From Saprospiraceae bacterium (GTDB lineage Bacteria; Bacteroidota; Bacteroidia; Chitinophagales; Saprospiraceae), in the NCBI GenBank assembly GCA_016712145.1, contig JADJRO010000001.1, forward strand, positions 1,364,001-1,428,000: DNA of 64,000 bases, given 5' to 3'. Under the pieces are notes generated by a model that was given only the letters and a program-made list of their open reading frames with translations, did no database searches and was not told the DNA's origin. Shown here piece after piece: positions 36,700 to 45,316 of the stretch. Positions within the stretch are counted from its first letter, which is position 1. Each line of letters starts with the position of its first letter. The translations under genes were made by a program, and so were the position numbers.

Positions 36700-37014
36700 C
36701 TAATTATATTTTCTATTACTATGAGCCATACAATACTTACTACCTGGGTCTGGTGAATTATTACATTGACGCCCAGTCGATTTTGCTATTGCTATGCATC
36801 TAATTCTATTTGGTTCATGCCAATCACAATAATTACTTCCTGGGTTTGCATTATTTCCGCATTGAGCATTTCTTCTATTTATACCAATACATCTTTTCCT
36901 TTCTTGAGAAAACTGAGTTCCTTTTTTTAGACTTTTAGTATAATTCTCATATATAATTGGATTATATGACTCAGAAAATGTGAGAAAGGCAAATAACAAC
37001 AAAAGGTATTTCAT
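36700..37014 (-). CDS. Exported small Cys/His-rich protein (DUF5763-like)
   Basis: 104 residues with a signal peptide (MKYLLLLFAFLTFSESY). Two copies of a motif follow: RCIGINRRNAQCGNNANPGS with YCDWH, and RCIAIAKSTGRQCNNSPDPG with YCMAH. The C-x8-C-x10-C-x2-H spacing suggests one metal or disulfide site per unit. This matches my recollection of DUF5763-type domains, which are usually not exported. It starts 9 bp after the PorP/SprF-like gene and is the last gene of the operon. Role unknown. Confidence 0.7.
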   Translation of the reverse strand: MKYLLLLFAFLTFSESYNPIIYENYTKSLKKGTQFSQERKRCIGINRRNAQCGNNANPGSNYCDWHEPNRIRCIAIAKSTGRQCNNSPDPGSKYCMAHSNRKYN

Positions 37015-37023
37015 AATTTAATT

Positions 37024-37998
37024 TTAAAATAGGACTGACAAACTTATTTCATGAGTTGTTCCAAATGCGGCTGGACTTGAAGGAAATGGCAATTCGAATA
37101 CGTAGTTAAGGTCAATTATTTTTCTTTCTAATTTAAATATTTTAGCCAGAGGAAAACCAATATCCATTTGCAAGCCGTGTACACCAAATTCTTGAGCTAT
37201 TCCAAATCTTAGTCCGGGGCGTATATTTAACTTTCCATGCCAATTATATTTTAAATAGAGTTGAACATCATCAGATATTGAACTGTATTTTCTATAAACC
37301 ACTCCTCCTTCGATAGAACTCACATCTCTAAAACCTGGCGACAAAAATTTTATTAATGATCCATTAAACACCAAAACCTGTAATGGAGTAAAAGCTTTAA
37401 ATTTTCCAATCTCTATATTTAAAGCATTATGATAAGAAGCCCCAAATACCAAACCTATGTCAGAAGAAGGAATTACACCTGAATAACATACTGCAGGACT
37501 AAAACTTATAAATGATGTTGAAGGATTATTTTCTAACAATGGGTCTACAGGATGGGTCACAGAAGCTTTTGAAGTATTTAGTTGATTTAAATTGTATTGA
37601 ATAGAAGCTCCTCCAGAAATTTGATTTGAAGAATTTATATTTAAATTATAAACATAATTTCCTGCAACAAATAGACTTTTTAATGGACCAAATGATTCAT
37701 GATAGATATTACAACCTACTCTGGTATTTTCGTCCAAATTGATATCATAACTTATTCCATTCCATTTTAGGCCTTGATCTAATCCTGTCCATTGGGTTCT
37801 ATTCAAGATCACGAGCTCATGTACCGGACTGAAATTATTTTGTATTTTTTCAGTATGGGGGGCGGAAATATTAATTAAAGTTCTATTATTTAAATTATAA
37901 GATATAGGAATTAGTTGTGCAGAAACAGAAAATACAGATAGCAATAGAATCTCAACTGTCAATGCAAAACAAGCATTCAATTCATTTTTGAGATTCAT
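37024..37998 (-). CDS. PorP/SprF-like type IX secretion system membrane protein
   Basis: 324 residues, the usual length of the PorP/SprF family. Signal peptide to SVSAQ. The family's early NRTQWTGLDQ motif is present (the common form is YRNQW.G), followed by barrel-like strands (SGGASIQYNLNQL, FISFSPAVCYSG, DIGLVFGASYHNA, VQLYLKYNW) and a terminal strand HEISLSVLF. SprF/PorP proteins assist export or anchoring of T9SS substrates in the outer membrane and are often encoded beside a CHU_C-domain substrate; here two genes away is a CHU_C protein. It overlaps the upstream gene by 17 nt. Confidence 0.85.
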   Translation of the reverse strand: MNLKNELNACFALTVEILLLSVFSVSAQLIPISYNLNNRTLINISAPHTEKIQNNFSPVHELVILNRTQWTGLDQGLKWNGISYDINLDENTRVGCNIYHESFGPLKSLFVAGNYVYNLNINSSNQISGGASIQYNLNQLNTSKASVTHPVDPLLENNPSTSFISFSPAVCYSGVIPSSDIGLVFGASYHNALNIEIGKFKAFTPLQVLVFNGSLIKFLSPGFRDVSSIEGGVVYRKYSSISDDVQLYLKYNWHGKLNIRPGLRFGIAQEFGVHGLQMDIGFPLAKIFKLERKIIDLNYVFELPFPSSPAAFGTTHEISLSVLF

Positions 37999-39673
37999 TG
38001 GGATTGATTTGATATTCGCTAATATGGCGTATTACCCGATTGTTTTCAAAACCCTTTCTGACCGCTTTAACTTCCCAGTCAAAGGAATAGTTTCCCTTCC
38101 CATTTTGCAATTCCCCAATGGTAACCCCCTGTGCATTTTTCTCAATTATTGCTAATCCTTTGGATTCAAGAGATCCCGGTGTAAGTTGAATGGTCAGTGT
38201 ACCAGGATTAATTATCAAACCAAAATGTTCAGAGAACTTAATGTCAGCTCTACCATTGACTAGTTTGGAAGTGCCACGTTCATATGCCGCAGCTTCTGGA
38301 CCTTCAATGCATGTATAGACAATTAAACTATCGAAATATTTTGGATGATCAACAACGAATGACTTAGTAGTACCAAAAAGTTCATAAGTTGAACCTGTAT
38401 ATCTAAAACCAATTCTTAAAATATTGGTTCCCTTGTCAAGTATCCCAATGTTTGCTAAACTCCCAAAATTAGGACTTGCTCCAATTTTATATCCAAAAAA
38501 TAATATTTTGTCTGTAGGTTTTTCATTCCCTTTATGCACAATCAATTCTCCATCAGTGGGACTATTATATCCAATTTTAATAGGGCCTTGATTCGAATTA
38601 TAAATAGCATTACCTATTGTAGACCATAAGTTAGTTCCATTGTTATTTGGTAAATTTATACTGTTACCATTTGAAATTGACAAAGCACTTCCAACTATAC
38701 TTAATGTTTGTTGATCCGAATCAGCACTTGGTGTCCATGTATTAGTACTAGAATTAAATTTCAAAACTTGACCAGAACTTGGAGCTATAGCCGAAACAAG
38801 TCTATTTTGGATCTTTTCTACTTTATTAGAATTCTGTAATCCTGTAACATCGCCTGCTAATGTTCCACCTCCAGAAGAATTATCAATGTCTGGTTTCCAC
38901 TGCGTTCCGTCAAACTTTAAAACTTGTCCTGTGGATGGTGCTGTTGCTGATACAGGTCTATTCTGAATCTTTTCTACTTTATTAGAACTAGTAGATCCCG
39001 TTACATCGCCTGCTAATGTTCCTCCTCCGGAAGAATTATCAATGTCTGGCTTCCACTGCGTTCCGTCAAACTTTAAAACTTGTCCTGTGGATGGTGCTGT
39101 TGCTGATACAGGTCTATTCTGAATCTTTTCTACTTTATTAGAACTAGTAGATCCCGTTACATCGCCTGCTAATGTTCCTCCTCCGGAAGAATTATCAATG
39201 TCTGGCTTCCATTTGGATCCATCCCATTTTAGTACTTGTCCTATTTGTGCATTGTTCTTATCTAATTGTTTTGCCACCATAGAATAAGGCACGCTTAACA
39301 ATTGAGCCATGCTAAGATCTTTAAAATTTGATACGTTACCTTCGTCTAATTCAATTTTTAAAAAATATGCTTGAGTTTGAAATGAAAGCGTATCAAACCT
39401 ACCATACTTTGTATTCCCATTTCCAATTATAAAAGATGCCACACCATTTGAAGTGAAAACTTTTGAATGTTCTTCCCTATAAGAAAAATTTGATGGACTA
39501 TTCGGATTTACTAAAATGCTAATCCTGAAACTCACCTCTTTATCAACAATTGGATCACCATTATCATCGCGTATAGATACTTGGTAGTTAAATTTGTTTG
39601 GAATGGCTTGACTAAAAATAATTTTGCTAGTCAGCAGAAGTAAAATAACTTGAAGTAGAATGCTGTTTTTCAT
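37982..39673 (-). CDS. Secreted repeat-stalk (fibre-like) protein
   Basis: 563 residues with a signal peptide (to KIIFSQ). The N-terminal domain (about 22-150) has the KFNYQVSIRDDNGDPI start seen in many exported Bacteroidota proteins with tail-fibre-like middles. About 150-330 holds a 52-residue repeat, LAGDVTG followed by KVEKIQNRPVSATAPS and GQVLKFDGTQWKP. The C-terminal part (about 440-563) has VVDHPKYFDSLIVYTCIEGPE, AAYERGTSKL and DWEVKAVRK, resembling the C-terminal domain of phage-like trimeric fibres. Surface display is inferred. The gene begins 2 bp after the CHU_C gene and overlaps the PorP/SprF gene. Confidence 0.75.
   Translation of the reverse strand: MKNSILLQVILLLLTSKIIFSQAIPNKFNYQVSIRDDNGDPIVDKEVSFRISILVNPNSPSNFSYREEHSKVFTSNGVASFIIGNGNTKYGRFDTLSFQTQAYFLKIELDEGNVSNFKDLSMAQLLSVPYSMVAKQLDKNNAQIGQVLKWDGSKWKPDIDNSSGGGTLAGDVTGSTSSNKVEKIQNRPVSATAPSTGQVLKFDGTQWKPDIDNSSGGGTLAGDVTGSTSSNKVEKIQNRPVSATAPSTGQVLKFDGTQWKPDIDNSSGGGTLAGDVTGLQNSNKVEKIQNRLVSAIAPSSGQVLKFNSSTNTWTPSADSDQQTLSIVGSALSISNGNSINLPNNNGTNLWSTIGNAIYNSNQGPIKIGYNSPTDGELIVHKGNEKPTDKILFFGYKIGASPNFGSLANIGILDKGTNILRIGFRYTGSTYELFGTTKSFVVDHPKYFDSLIVYTCIEGPEAAAYERGTSKLVNGRADIKFSEHFGLIINPGTLTIQLTPGSLESKGLAIIEKNAQGVTIGELQNGKGNYSFDWEVKAVRKGFENNRVIRHISEYQINPNESQK
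38780..39240 (-). repeat. 156-bp tandem coding repeat in the fibre-like gene
   Basis: ttacatcgcctgctaatgtt recurs at 39001 and 39157 and as a variant at 38845, a period of 156 bp (52 codons). Two units are almost identical in DNA, the third has drifted. It encodes the LAGDVTG/TGQVLKFDG stalk repeat. Confidence 0.9.
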
Positions 39674-39675
39674 GG

Positions 39676-40182
39676 TTATTGTTGTTTGATAGTAATGGTG
39701 CCTTTATATAATAATTTTTTTTGTTTGCTTACAATCAAATATATGTAAACTCCATCAGGCAAATGATCTCCACTTAAATCGACACCATTCCATTTGTTGT
39801 CAAAATTCTCTTCAAAGTATACTTTTGTACCCCATCTATCGTATACAGTAAAAATAGCAGGTTCAATCAACTGTGGGTTTAAAGTAAAATATTCATTATA
39901 ACTATCTCCATTAGGCGTAATAATTGAATTATAGTCTTCCGATATTGATTTTGAAGGTGGATTTATTGAGTTACTATACGTTTGTTGAAATCCTTCTCGT
40001 CTTGTAGCTGATTGATTTATTGTAATCTCGCCTACAGAATAAGAAACTTGCCAATCATTTGATGCAAACTTTACATTACTCCCAGCGCATCCAATTAACT
40101 GCAAATCGGCATGAAATGGAGATTGCGCTAATGCATAAAAGAAAAACAGTATCATGTATGTTGCTAAAATTAAATTTTTCAT
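39676..40182 (-). CDS. Small T9SS type B (CHU_C / gliding motility C-terminal domain) protein
   Basis: 168 residues. Signal peptide to YALAQ. A short middle contains a WQVSYSVGEI segment. The C-terminal half is a CHU_C-type domain: SIITPNGDSYNEYFTL, FTVYDRWGTKVYFEE, WNGVDLSGDHLPDGVYIY, ending TITIKQQ. Such domains route proteins through T9SS and are usually handled with a PorP/SprF partner, which is present at 37024-37998. It overlaps the upstream gene by 4 nt (ATGA). It is short for the class, so it could be a minimal surface anchor. Confidence 0.85.
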   Translation of the reverse strand: MKNLILATYMILFFFYALAQSPFHADLQLIGCAGSNVKFASNDWQVSYSVGEITINQSATRREGFQQTYSNSINPPSKSISEDYNSIITPNGDSYNEYFTLNPQLIEPAIFTVYDRWGTKVYFEENFDNKWNGVDLSGDHLPDGVYIYLIVSKQKKLLYKGTITIKQQ

Positions 40183-41420
40183 TTGTAGGCATTTTTTAAT
40201 TCAGTTATCAACAATTCTTGTGAATTTAAATCAATGTCATATAATTTTTTCATTGTAATTAACTTATCTGATTTAATATAAATATCATTACTGATTGACG
40301 TAAGCAATACATACTTACCATTTGATAAAGTTATACCAATTAAATCTGTTTCAATTAAAATGTTATTACTTTTTCTATTTGAAATTACTTTGATCGCAAT
40401 TTTAAAAGTTTCATCACCCTTGAAGTCATCAAGATAAAATTCGCTTAAATCATATTTATAGCCTGATTTCAATTCCAATTCATATTCATGACTTGGTGCA
40501 TTTACTATTTGCTCGATATCAAATGAAAATGGTATTTGAAGTTTAGGATAGCTACCAATTTCAATCAATGTAGGCTTATTTACTATATCAGGACACCCAT
40601 AATTTTTTACAGAACCACTATCAATAGGACAAAGATCTTCGAGATCACAAATCCCATCACCATCTGTATCCGGACAACCACTGCATTCCATAGGTCCTGA
40701 CTTATCAATGCACTGGTCTTCTTTGTCGCAAATTCCGTCCAGGTCAGTATCCGGGCACCCAAAACAATTTACTGAACCAGGTAGCAAAACACATGAGTCT
40801 CTTTGATTTGGAATTCCATCACCATCAGTATCAAGCACTACAGGGGTTGGAGGCAATGGAATGTATTTCACTGAACCAATAATTAATCTAGTATTTGGAT
40901 TACCTTTTTCAAAAAGCACAAAAAATGATATCGTATCGGACCGATGCAATTTTTTTTCCTTTTCATTGATATAGTGAATATTTACAACACGGCTGATTCT
41001 GCAAACCTTGTTTAAACCACTGGTATCATTATAAACGGTATCTTCTTTGAAATCTCCAAAAGTACATTGCACTGAATATACTCCATTAAATTTATTCAAT
41101 CTATCATTAAAATACGCCTGGTAAATATCCATATACTTCTGTGCGCTGACATAATTATTGGTAATGTATGATTTTGCGACATTGTCATAAAGCAATGTCA
41201 TATCTCTATCTTTTATCATTTCATCCAGAACAATTGCAATGGCTTCATTCTCCAGGTTGATCACTGAAAAAGCATTATTATGTATGTTGTTAAGTTGGGC
41301 ATGAAAATTTTTAACAAAATTATCTGCCTTTTGAATATAGTAGGCATTTGACTGTCCATTTACCGAAAGTACTTTAGCAAACAAGCATAAAACAATTAGA
41401 CTCATGCACAATTTTTTCAT
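40179..41420 (-). CDS. Exported protein with thrombospondin type 3-like calcium repeats
   Basis: 413 residues with a signal peptide (to SVNGQ). Residues about 25-195 form an unrecognised domain. At about 198-285 there are three Ca-binding repeats: DTDGDGIPNQRDSC, DTDLDGICDKEDQC and DTDGDGICDLEDLC, with cysteines between. The C-terminal part (about 290-413) is beta-rich. In OmpA-like envelope proteins such repeats link membrane and surface domains, but no OmpA peptidoglycan-binding motif was seen here. It overlaps both neighbours by 4 nt, so it is likely translated in step with them. Confidence 0.75.
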   Translation of the reverse strand: MKKLCMSLIVLCLFAKVLSVNGQSNAYYIQKADNFVKNFHAQLNNIHNNAFSVINLENEAIAIVLDEMIKDRDMTLLYDNVAKSYITNNYVSAQKYMDIYQAYFNDRLNKFNGVYSVQCTFGDFKEDTVYNDTSGLNKVCRISRVVNIHYINEKEKKLHRSDTISFFVLFEKGNPNTRLIIGSVKYIPLPPTPVVLDTDGDGIPNQRDSCVLLPGSVNCFGCPDTDLDGICDKEDQCIDKSGPMECSGCPDTDGDGICDLEDLCPIDSGSVKNYGCPDIVNKPTLIEIGSYPKLQIPFSFDIEQIVNAPSHEYELELKSGYKYDLSEFYLDDFKGDETFKIAIKVISNRKSNNILIETDLIGITLSNGKYVLLTSISNDIYIKSDKLITMKKLYDIDLNSQELLITELKNAYK

Positions 41421-42010
41421 GGCTTATTCTTATCTGTATCATCCAATAAACGATATACAGTCATATCACCAAATTTCAAATTAAAATATTTCCTTCCTGC
41501 ACCTAGACCGGTTTCGATTTGCTGATCCTGGATTTTAACTTCAATGTCTTTCTCAGTTATGTCTTTGTATGCCGCAATTTTGTCTGCGCCCTGGCCTTCA
41601 AATAATTGATACACTCTAAGCTTACCATAATAACTGCCATCCTCTTTTTGCTTTATATCTTCAACCACCTGAATGTATTTCCATTCAATTTGAACATCAT
41701 CATATGGTAAATGGTCTAGTCTATTCAGATACTCCCGGATACTAAAAACTGACTTCTTCTTCGATAATTTTGAAATAACCTCAATCTTATTCGAATCACT
41801 TTCAAATAAGTCAATAGCAAGATCTTTTGCATTTTGACGGATTTTTCGGTCATTTCGCTTGTCTCCGATAATTTTAAGCAGGTCACCCAATTCTCGAGCC
41901 TTTTCCAGCGCTCGTTGCTCAATTTCTGCCAGTGTAGGGGCCTGACAATAGCTTATTGGATTATAAAATAAACCAAATATCAAAGGAAGAAAATATTTAA
42001 AATGCTTCAT
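41417..42010 (-). CDS. Exported protein of unknown function
   Basis: About 197 residues from ATG 42010 (MKHFKYFLPLIFGLFYNPISYCQA, a signal peptide). This start is preferred to the longer frame because it makes an ATGA overlap with the lipoprotein gene upstream. The mature part starts with a charged helical region (LAEIEQRALEKARELGDLL) and has a later beta-rich half (EWKYIQVVEDI, YGKLRVYQLFEG, YFNLKFGDMTVYRLL). It was not recognised as a known family. Position in the operon suggests a periplasmic partner of the surface proteins or the phosphatase. Confidence 0.65.
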   Translation of the reverse strand: MKHFKYFLPLIFGLFYNPISYCQAPTLAEIEQRALEKARELGDLLKIIGDKRNDRKIRQNAKDLAIDLFESDSNKIEVISKLSKKKSVFSIREYLNRLDHLPYDDVQIEWKYIQVVEDIKQKEDGSYYGKLRVYQLFEGQGADKIAAYKDITEKDIEVKIQDQQIETGLGAGRKYFNLKFGDMTVYRLLDDTDKNKP

Positions 42011-42699
42011 AAAGATTGGTTGGCTAAAAATATACAATTTATTCCATTGTTCAAACTATTGGTAACACTTCTAAGTATTACCTCCGGTCTGACTGAATAT
42101 GAGGTATCAAATCTAATAATAGCTTCTCTATTAATTGAATTGGTTCGATAATTTTTAATTTTCCTGTTTTCTAAGACAATTAAATGGTATAAACCATCCG
42201 GCAAACCTGAAATGGTGGCATAAAAGCGATTGTTTGAAAATTGCAATTTGCTACAATTAAAATTGGAAAGATCTCCATTAAAATCAGATCTTAATGTTTG
42301 AGTTTCATTGGTTCGAATATATATGAATTTTTTACAGATTTCAGAGGTGGTTTTATTAAACAAAACCACCTCAAATATTCCAGGTTTTTCAAGTTGGAAT
42401 TGAATTTTTTGGCCAGAATACGGCTTTCCATTTATGGTCCATTGAGCGATTTCATATTCAAGTTCTGTCTTTAGGGTAATTGGGATCCCAACCAATGCCT
42501 TATAACACAAATTCGAATCAGTTTTATTTAATATTCCTAATAATATTTTAGGCTGCGCGTTATCCCCATTTATAGTAAAGTTAAGCCTGGAACGGGATTC
42601 AGTAGTTTTGCCCTGAGTGCAAGCCCCATAGATCATCAAGCTAATTAAAAGGATTAATATACCTGATTTCAAATTACAATATTTACTTTCTGACATCAT
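42007..42699 (-). CDS. Lipoprotein with a PKD-like domain
   Basis: 230 residues. A hydrophobic N-terminus and lipobox (ISLMIYGACTQGK) indicate a lipoprotein, with Cys near residue 27. Residues about 70-130 (EYEIAQWTINGKPYSG, KIQFQLEKPGIFEVVLF) resemble a PKD-type beta sandwich. The rest is beta-rich without known motifs. Its stop overlaps the start of the next gene by 4 nt, and its own start shares one base with the stop of the PP2C gene. Confidence 0.65.
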   Translation of the reverse strand: MMSESKYCNLKSGILILLISLMIYGACTQGKTTESRSRLNFTINGDNAQPKILLGILNKTDSNLCYKALVGIPITLKTELEYEIAQWTINGKPYSGQKIQFQLEKPGIFEVVLFNKTTSEICKKFIYIRTNETQTLRSDFNGDLSNFNCSKLQFSNNRFYATISGLPDGLYHLIVLENRKIKNYRTNSINREAIIRFDTSYSVRPEVILRSVTNSLNNGINCIFLANQSL

Positions 42700-44375
42700 T
42701 ATTTGAAGATCCTTTTATCTTCTGAAGAAATCTTTTTGATATTAATGATTATTGCATCCTTGCAATTTTCACCTGGCTCTCTCAATAGGTTGAATTCAAT
42801 GGTTAATTCTACACTGTTAGTTGATTGAAGAAGTTCATTTATTTTTGCTTCATTGCATGCAGTTCTATTTTTGAATTTATTGGAATCGTCTTTACTATTA
42901 TAATAATATACATTATTGCTTGTAGCGTTATGACTTTTTACTCTTTCTACCTTTGTAGTTGCAGAGCCGCAGCTTTCAAGTCTTCCATCTTTACATTGCT
43001 CTACATATATTGTATGGTATTGTTTTTCCTGTATCACTTTAATATCCTTATTATTAGGAGGTATAGCATTTAAATTAATTGGTAGTTTTGTTGGTAATAC
43101 GATACTACTTTCTAATTTACTTGATGGAGTGTCATTGTTTATTTTTGAAGAATTAACGTTAACTACATAAGATAAATTATTTTTGATATTCAAATCATTT
43201 TTATTATTTCCATTAGTTTTAGGCTTTTGCACTAAAATTTCGTTTGTCTGGGAGTCTTTTTTTGCATCCAACTTATTTGTACCAATAATAGGAGTTGGTG
43301 CATTGTCAAAAGACAAGGAACTTGTATGTAAAGATTTATTGGCGACACAAATAATAAAAAATAATAAACCAAGAATAACTAAAAAAATTGTAACGGATAT
43401 CAACCATTTTTTCTGGGTAGTTTTTCTTTTTTTATAAGTTTTATCAAAATTGATTGTTGTTGATTCTATTACTCCAGGTTGGCTATTCTCCGGACCAAAA
43501 ATTGAAGCCAACAATACAGTAATATTATCTTTGCCTCCTGCTTGGTTAGCTTCATCAAGCAAAGCATTTCCTGCATCTAAATCATCTTCATATTCTGCAA
43601 TTAATTCTTCAATTTTAGTATCTGGAAGCATCCCATTGAGCCCGTCAGAACAGAGAAGGATACGGTCATTGTTTTGAATTTTAATTGGCCCAACAAGATC
43701 GGGTTCATCATTTAAGTATTCGTTACTTAGACATCGTAAAATAATGTTGCTTTCAGGTGATACCCTTGCTTGTTCAGCTGAGAAAGCCCCATTTGTTTTA
43801 ATTACTTCTTGCCATACCAATGAATGATCATCTGTCAAAATCTTAAGTCGGTCCGAACAGTTTTTGTATTGATCGACTTGTAAATTTAATCTTCCATTTT
43901 TATTAAATAGGTAAGCCCTGCTATCCCCAATCCAAGCTATATACATGCCTTGCGGTATCAACCAAGCAACTGTAAGTGTGGTCCCCATTTTATACAATGC
44001 AGGATTTATTTCAATGGCTGCAGAAATCGCCTGAAGGGCTTTATTAAATGCAAGTTTCAAATGATCCCTAATTGCATCATCAGTGGCATTTTCGCTTAAA
44101 ATCAATTCTAAAAAATAATTTTTTACTGCTTCTACTGCAAGTCTGGATGCAATTTCTCCTGCATCGGCACCTCCCATCCCATCAGCTACAACCATTAAGG
44201 CTCCTGATTTGGAAAGAGGATTCCGTTCTTCCTGGCTATGCCCCCAAATACCTTGCTCTAAATCACAACAGATCCTATAGTCATCTTCATTGTGTTCCCG
44301 AATTTTTCCAACATCCGTGAAGCCAGACAGTCGGATCATCCAAGCAGTTTTAGTTTCAATTGAAGTCAAATTCAT
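42699..44375 (-). CDS. PP2C-family Ser/Thr phosphatase with a membrane segment and extracytoplasmic tail
   Basis: 558 residues. The PP2C domain (about 13-300) has all core motifs: GKIREHNEDDYR, VVADGMGGADAGE, AWIGDSRAYL, LLCSDGLNGMLPD and GGKDNITVLLAS; the acidic residues bind the two metals. A TM helix lies at about 330-350 (WLISVTIFLVILGLLFFIICV). The remaining 200 residues, predicted outside the cytoplasm, are low-complexity Asn/Lys/Ser sequence followed by a small Cys-containing domain (QCKDGRLESCGS). It should reverse the phosphorylation made by the two kinases of the same operon. It overlaps the upstream gene by 4 nt. Confidence 0.92.
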   Translation of the reverse strand: MNLTSIETKTAWMIRLSGFTDVGKIREHNEDDYRICCDLEQGIWGHSQEERNPLSKSGALMVVADGMGGADAGEIASRLAVEAVKNYFLELILSENATDDAIRDHLKLAFNKALQAISAAIEINPALYKMGTTLTVAWLIPQGMYIAWIGDSRAYLFNKNGRLNLQVDQYKNCSDRLKILTDDHSLVWQEVIKTNGAFSAEQARVSPESNIILRCLSNEYLNDEPDLVGPIKIQNNDRILLCSDGLNGMLPDTKIEELIAEYEDDLDAGNALLDEANQAGGKDNITVLLASIFGPENSQPGVIESTTINFDKTYKKRKTTQKKWLISVTIFLVILGLLFFIICVANKSLHTSSLSFDNAPTPIIGTNKLDAKKDSQTNEILVQKPKTNGNNKNDLNIKNNLSYVVNVNSSKINNDTPSSKLESSIVLPTKLPINLNAIPPNNKDIKVIQEKQYHTIYVEQCKDGRLESCGSATTKVERVKSHNATSNNVYYYNSKDDSNKFKNRTACNEAKINELLQSTNSVELTIEFNLLREPGENCKDAIIINIKKISSEDKRIFK

Positions 44376-45316
44376 TTCTTAGAACTGCTTTTCTTGTTCT
44401 TCTTATTTGAAATTTCAGTAATTCTCGGTTTTTCCGCTTTAACTTGCTGATTCTTTTTATCAGGTACATCCTTGTGATCCTCTTTTGCTGGCAATTTATC
44501 ATCTGAGCGGATTGAAAGCAGTTCTTTAATTTTAAGATTCTTTGTCGAACTAACTACAATTCCAGCTAATTTAAGTTTTATAGATCCCCTTTCCGGTATG
44601 CATTCAAGATAAAAACCGCCCAGTAAATTTTTATGGTCGCCAATTTGAATCGCAGCTCTTCCGTCTTTCCAATCAGCTTGGATAAATTGAACTTTTTTTT
44701 GCATGGAGTCAATTGGTTGATCCCAGCTACCAAAATAAAGGACTAACATACCATTAGAATTTAAATTTTCTGAAGATGTTAGTGCTTGATATGACCTACC
44801 AAAAAAATTGATAATTCCAATGTTATGATCATTTACCTTACCTTCAAAATTATTTGCTGACCATTCATCACCGGCTCCATTGATTATAGCAGTTGTATTA
44901 ACCTGATGCAACTTGGCATCATACTCAGTTTTAAAATCCTCATAATCGGCATCAATAGTCCATGGTCTAACCAACATTGGATCCATCCATAGTTCTTTGC
45001 CTTGAGAAATTGCTAGACCATAAGCATGACCAAAATATGCCAAATCTTCTTTGCCATAAGTTTTTCCATCCTTGGTTAAGCGATATTGTGTTTCAACAAC
45101 AAATACATATGGATCCAAGGCTTTAGAAAGTTGATCTTGGGCAGGACCACTTATTGATGAAGTGTTTTCTATACGCCAGCCACTGCCAGATTGGTTTTTA
45201 CTTTTAGCTTTTCTTAAAATGTCTTCAATGCGCATAGTGTCTTGCCCAAAAAGCATATTGGCAAGCAGAAACGTTAATACAAAAAAGTATATTCTCATTT
45301 TAAATGTTTTTACCAT
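44372..45316 (-). CDS. Secreted protein of unknown function with a basic tail
   Basis: 314 residues. The N-terminus is a signal peptide (MRIYFFVLTFLLANMLFGQ). The start may be ATG 45316, giving a 7-nt ATGGTAA overlap with the protease gene, or ATG 45298 just before the hydrophobic core. The mature domain has aromatic-rich strands (DLAYFGHAYGLAISQGKELWMDP, GIINFFGRSYQAL, GMLVLYFGSWDQP). The last 50 residues are strongly charged and rich in Lys (EISNKKNKKSSSKK). No family was recognised. It lies between the FHA-protease and PP2C genes. Confidence 0.65.
   Translation of the reverse strand: MVKTFKMRIYFFVLTFLLANMLFGQDTMRIEDILRKAKSKNQSGSGWRIENTSSISGPAQDQLSKALDPYVFVVETQYRLTKDGKTYGKEDLAYFGHAYGLAISQGKELWMDPMLVRPWTIDADYEDFKTEYDAKLHQVNTTAIINGAGDEWSANNFEGKVNDHNIGIINFFGRSYQALTSSENLNSNGMLVLYFGSWDQPIDSMQKKVQFIQADWKDGRAAIQIGDHKNLLGGFYLECIPERGSIKLKLAGIVVSSTKNLKIKELLSIRSDDKLPAKEDHKDVPDKKNQQVKAEKPRITEISNKKNKKSSSKK

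Noticed and set aside
41725..41922. Alternative minus-strand frame in the exported protein gene
   Set aside because: It overlaps completely with the better-supported frame that has a signal peptide and ATGA coupling.
43183..43437. Plus-strand open frame opposite the PP2C membrane segment
   Set aside because: It is antisense to a canonical PP2C gene and reflects the low-complexity AT-rich linker.
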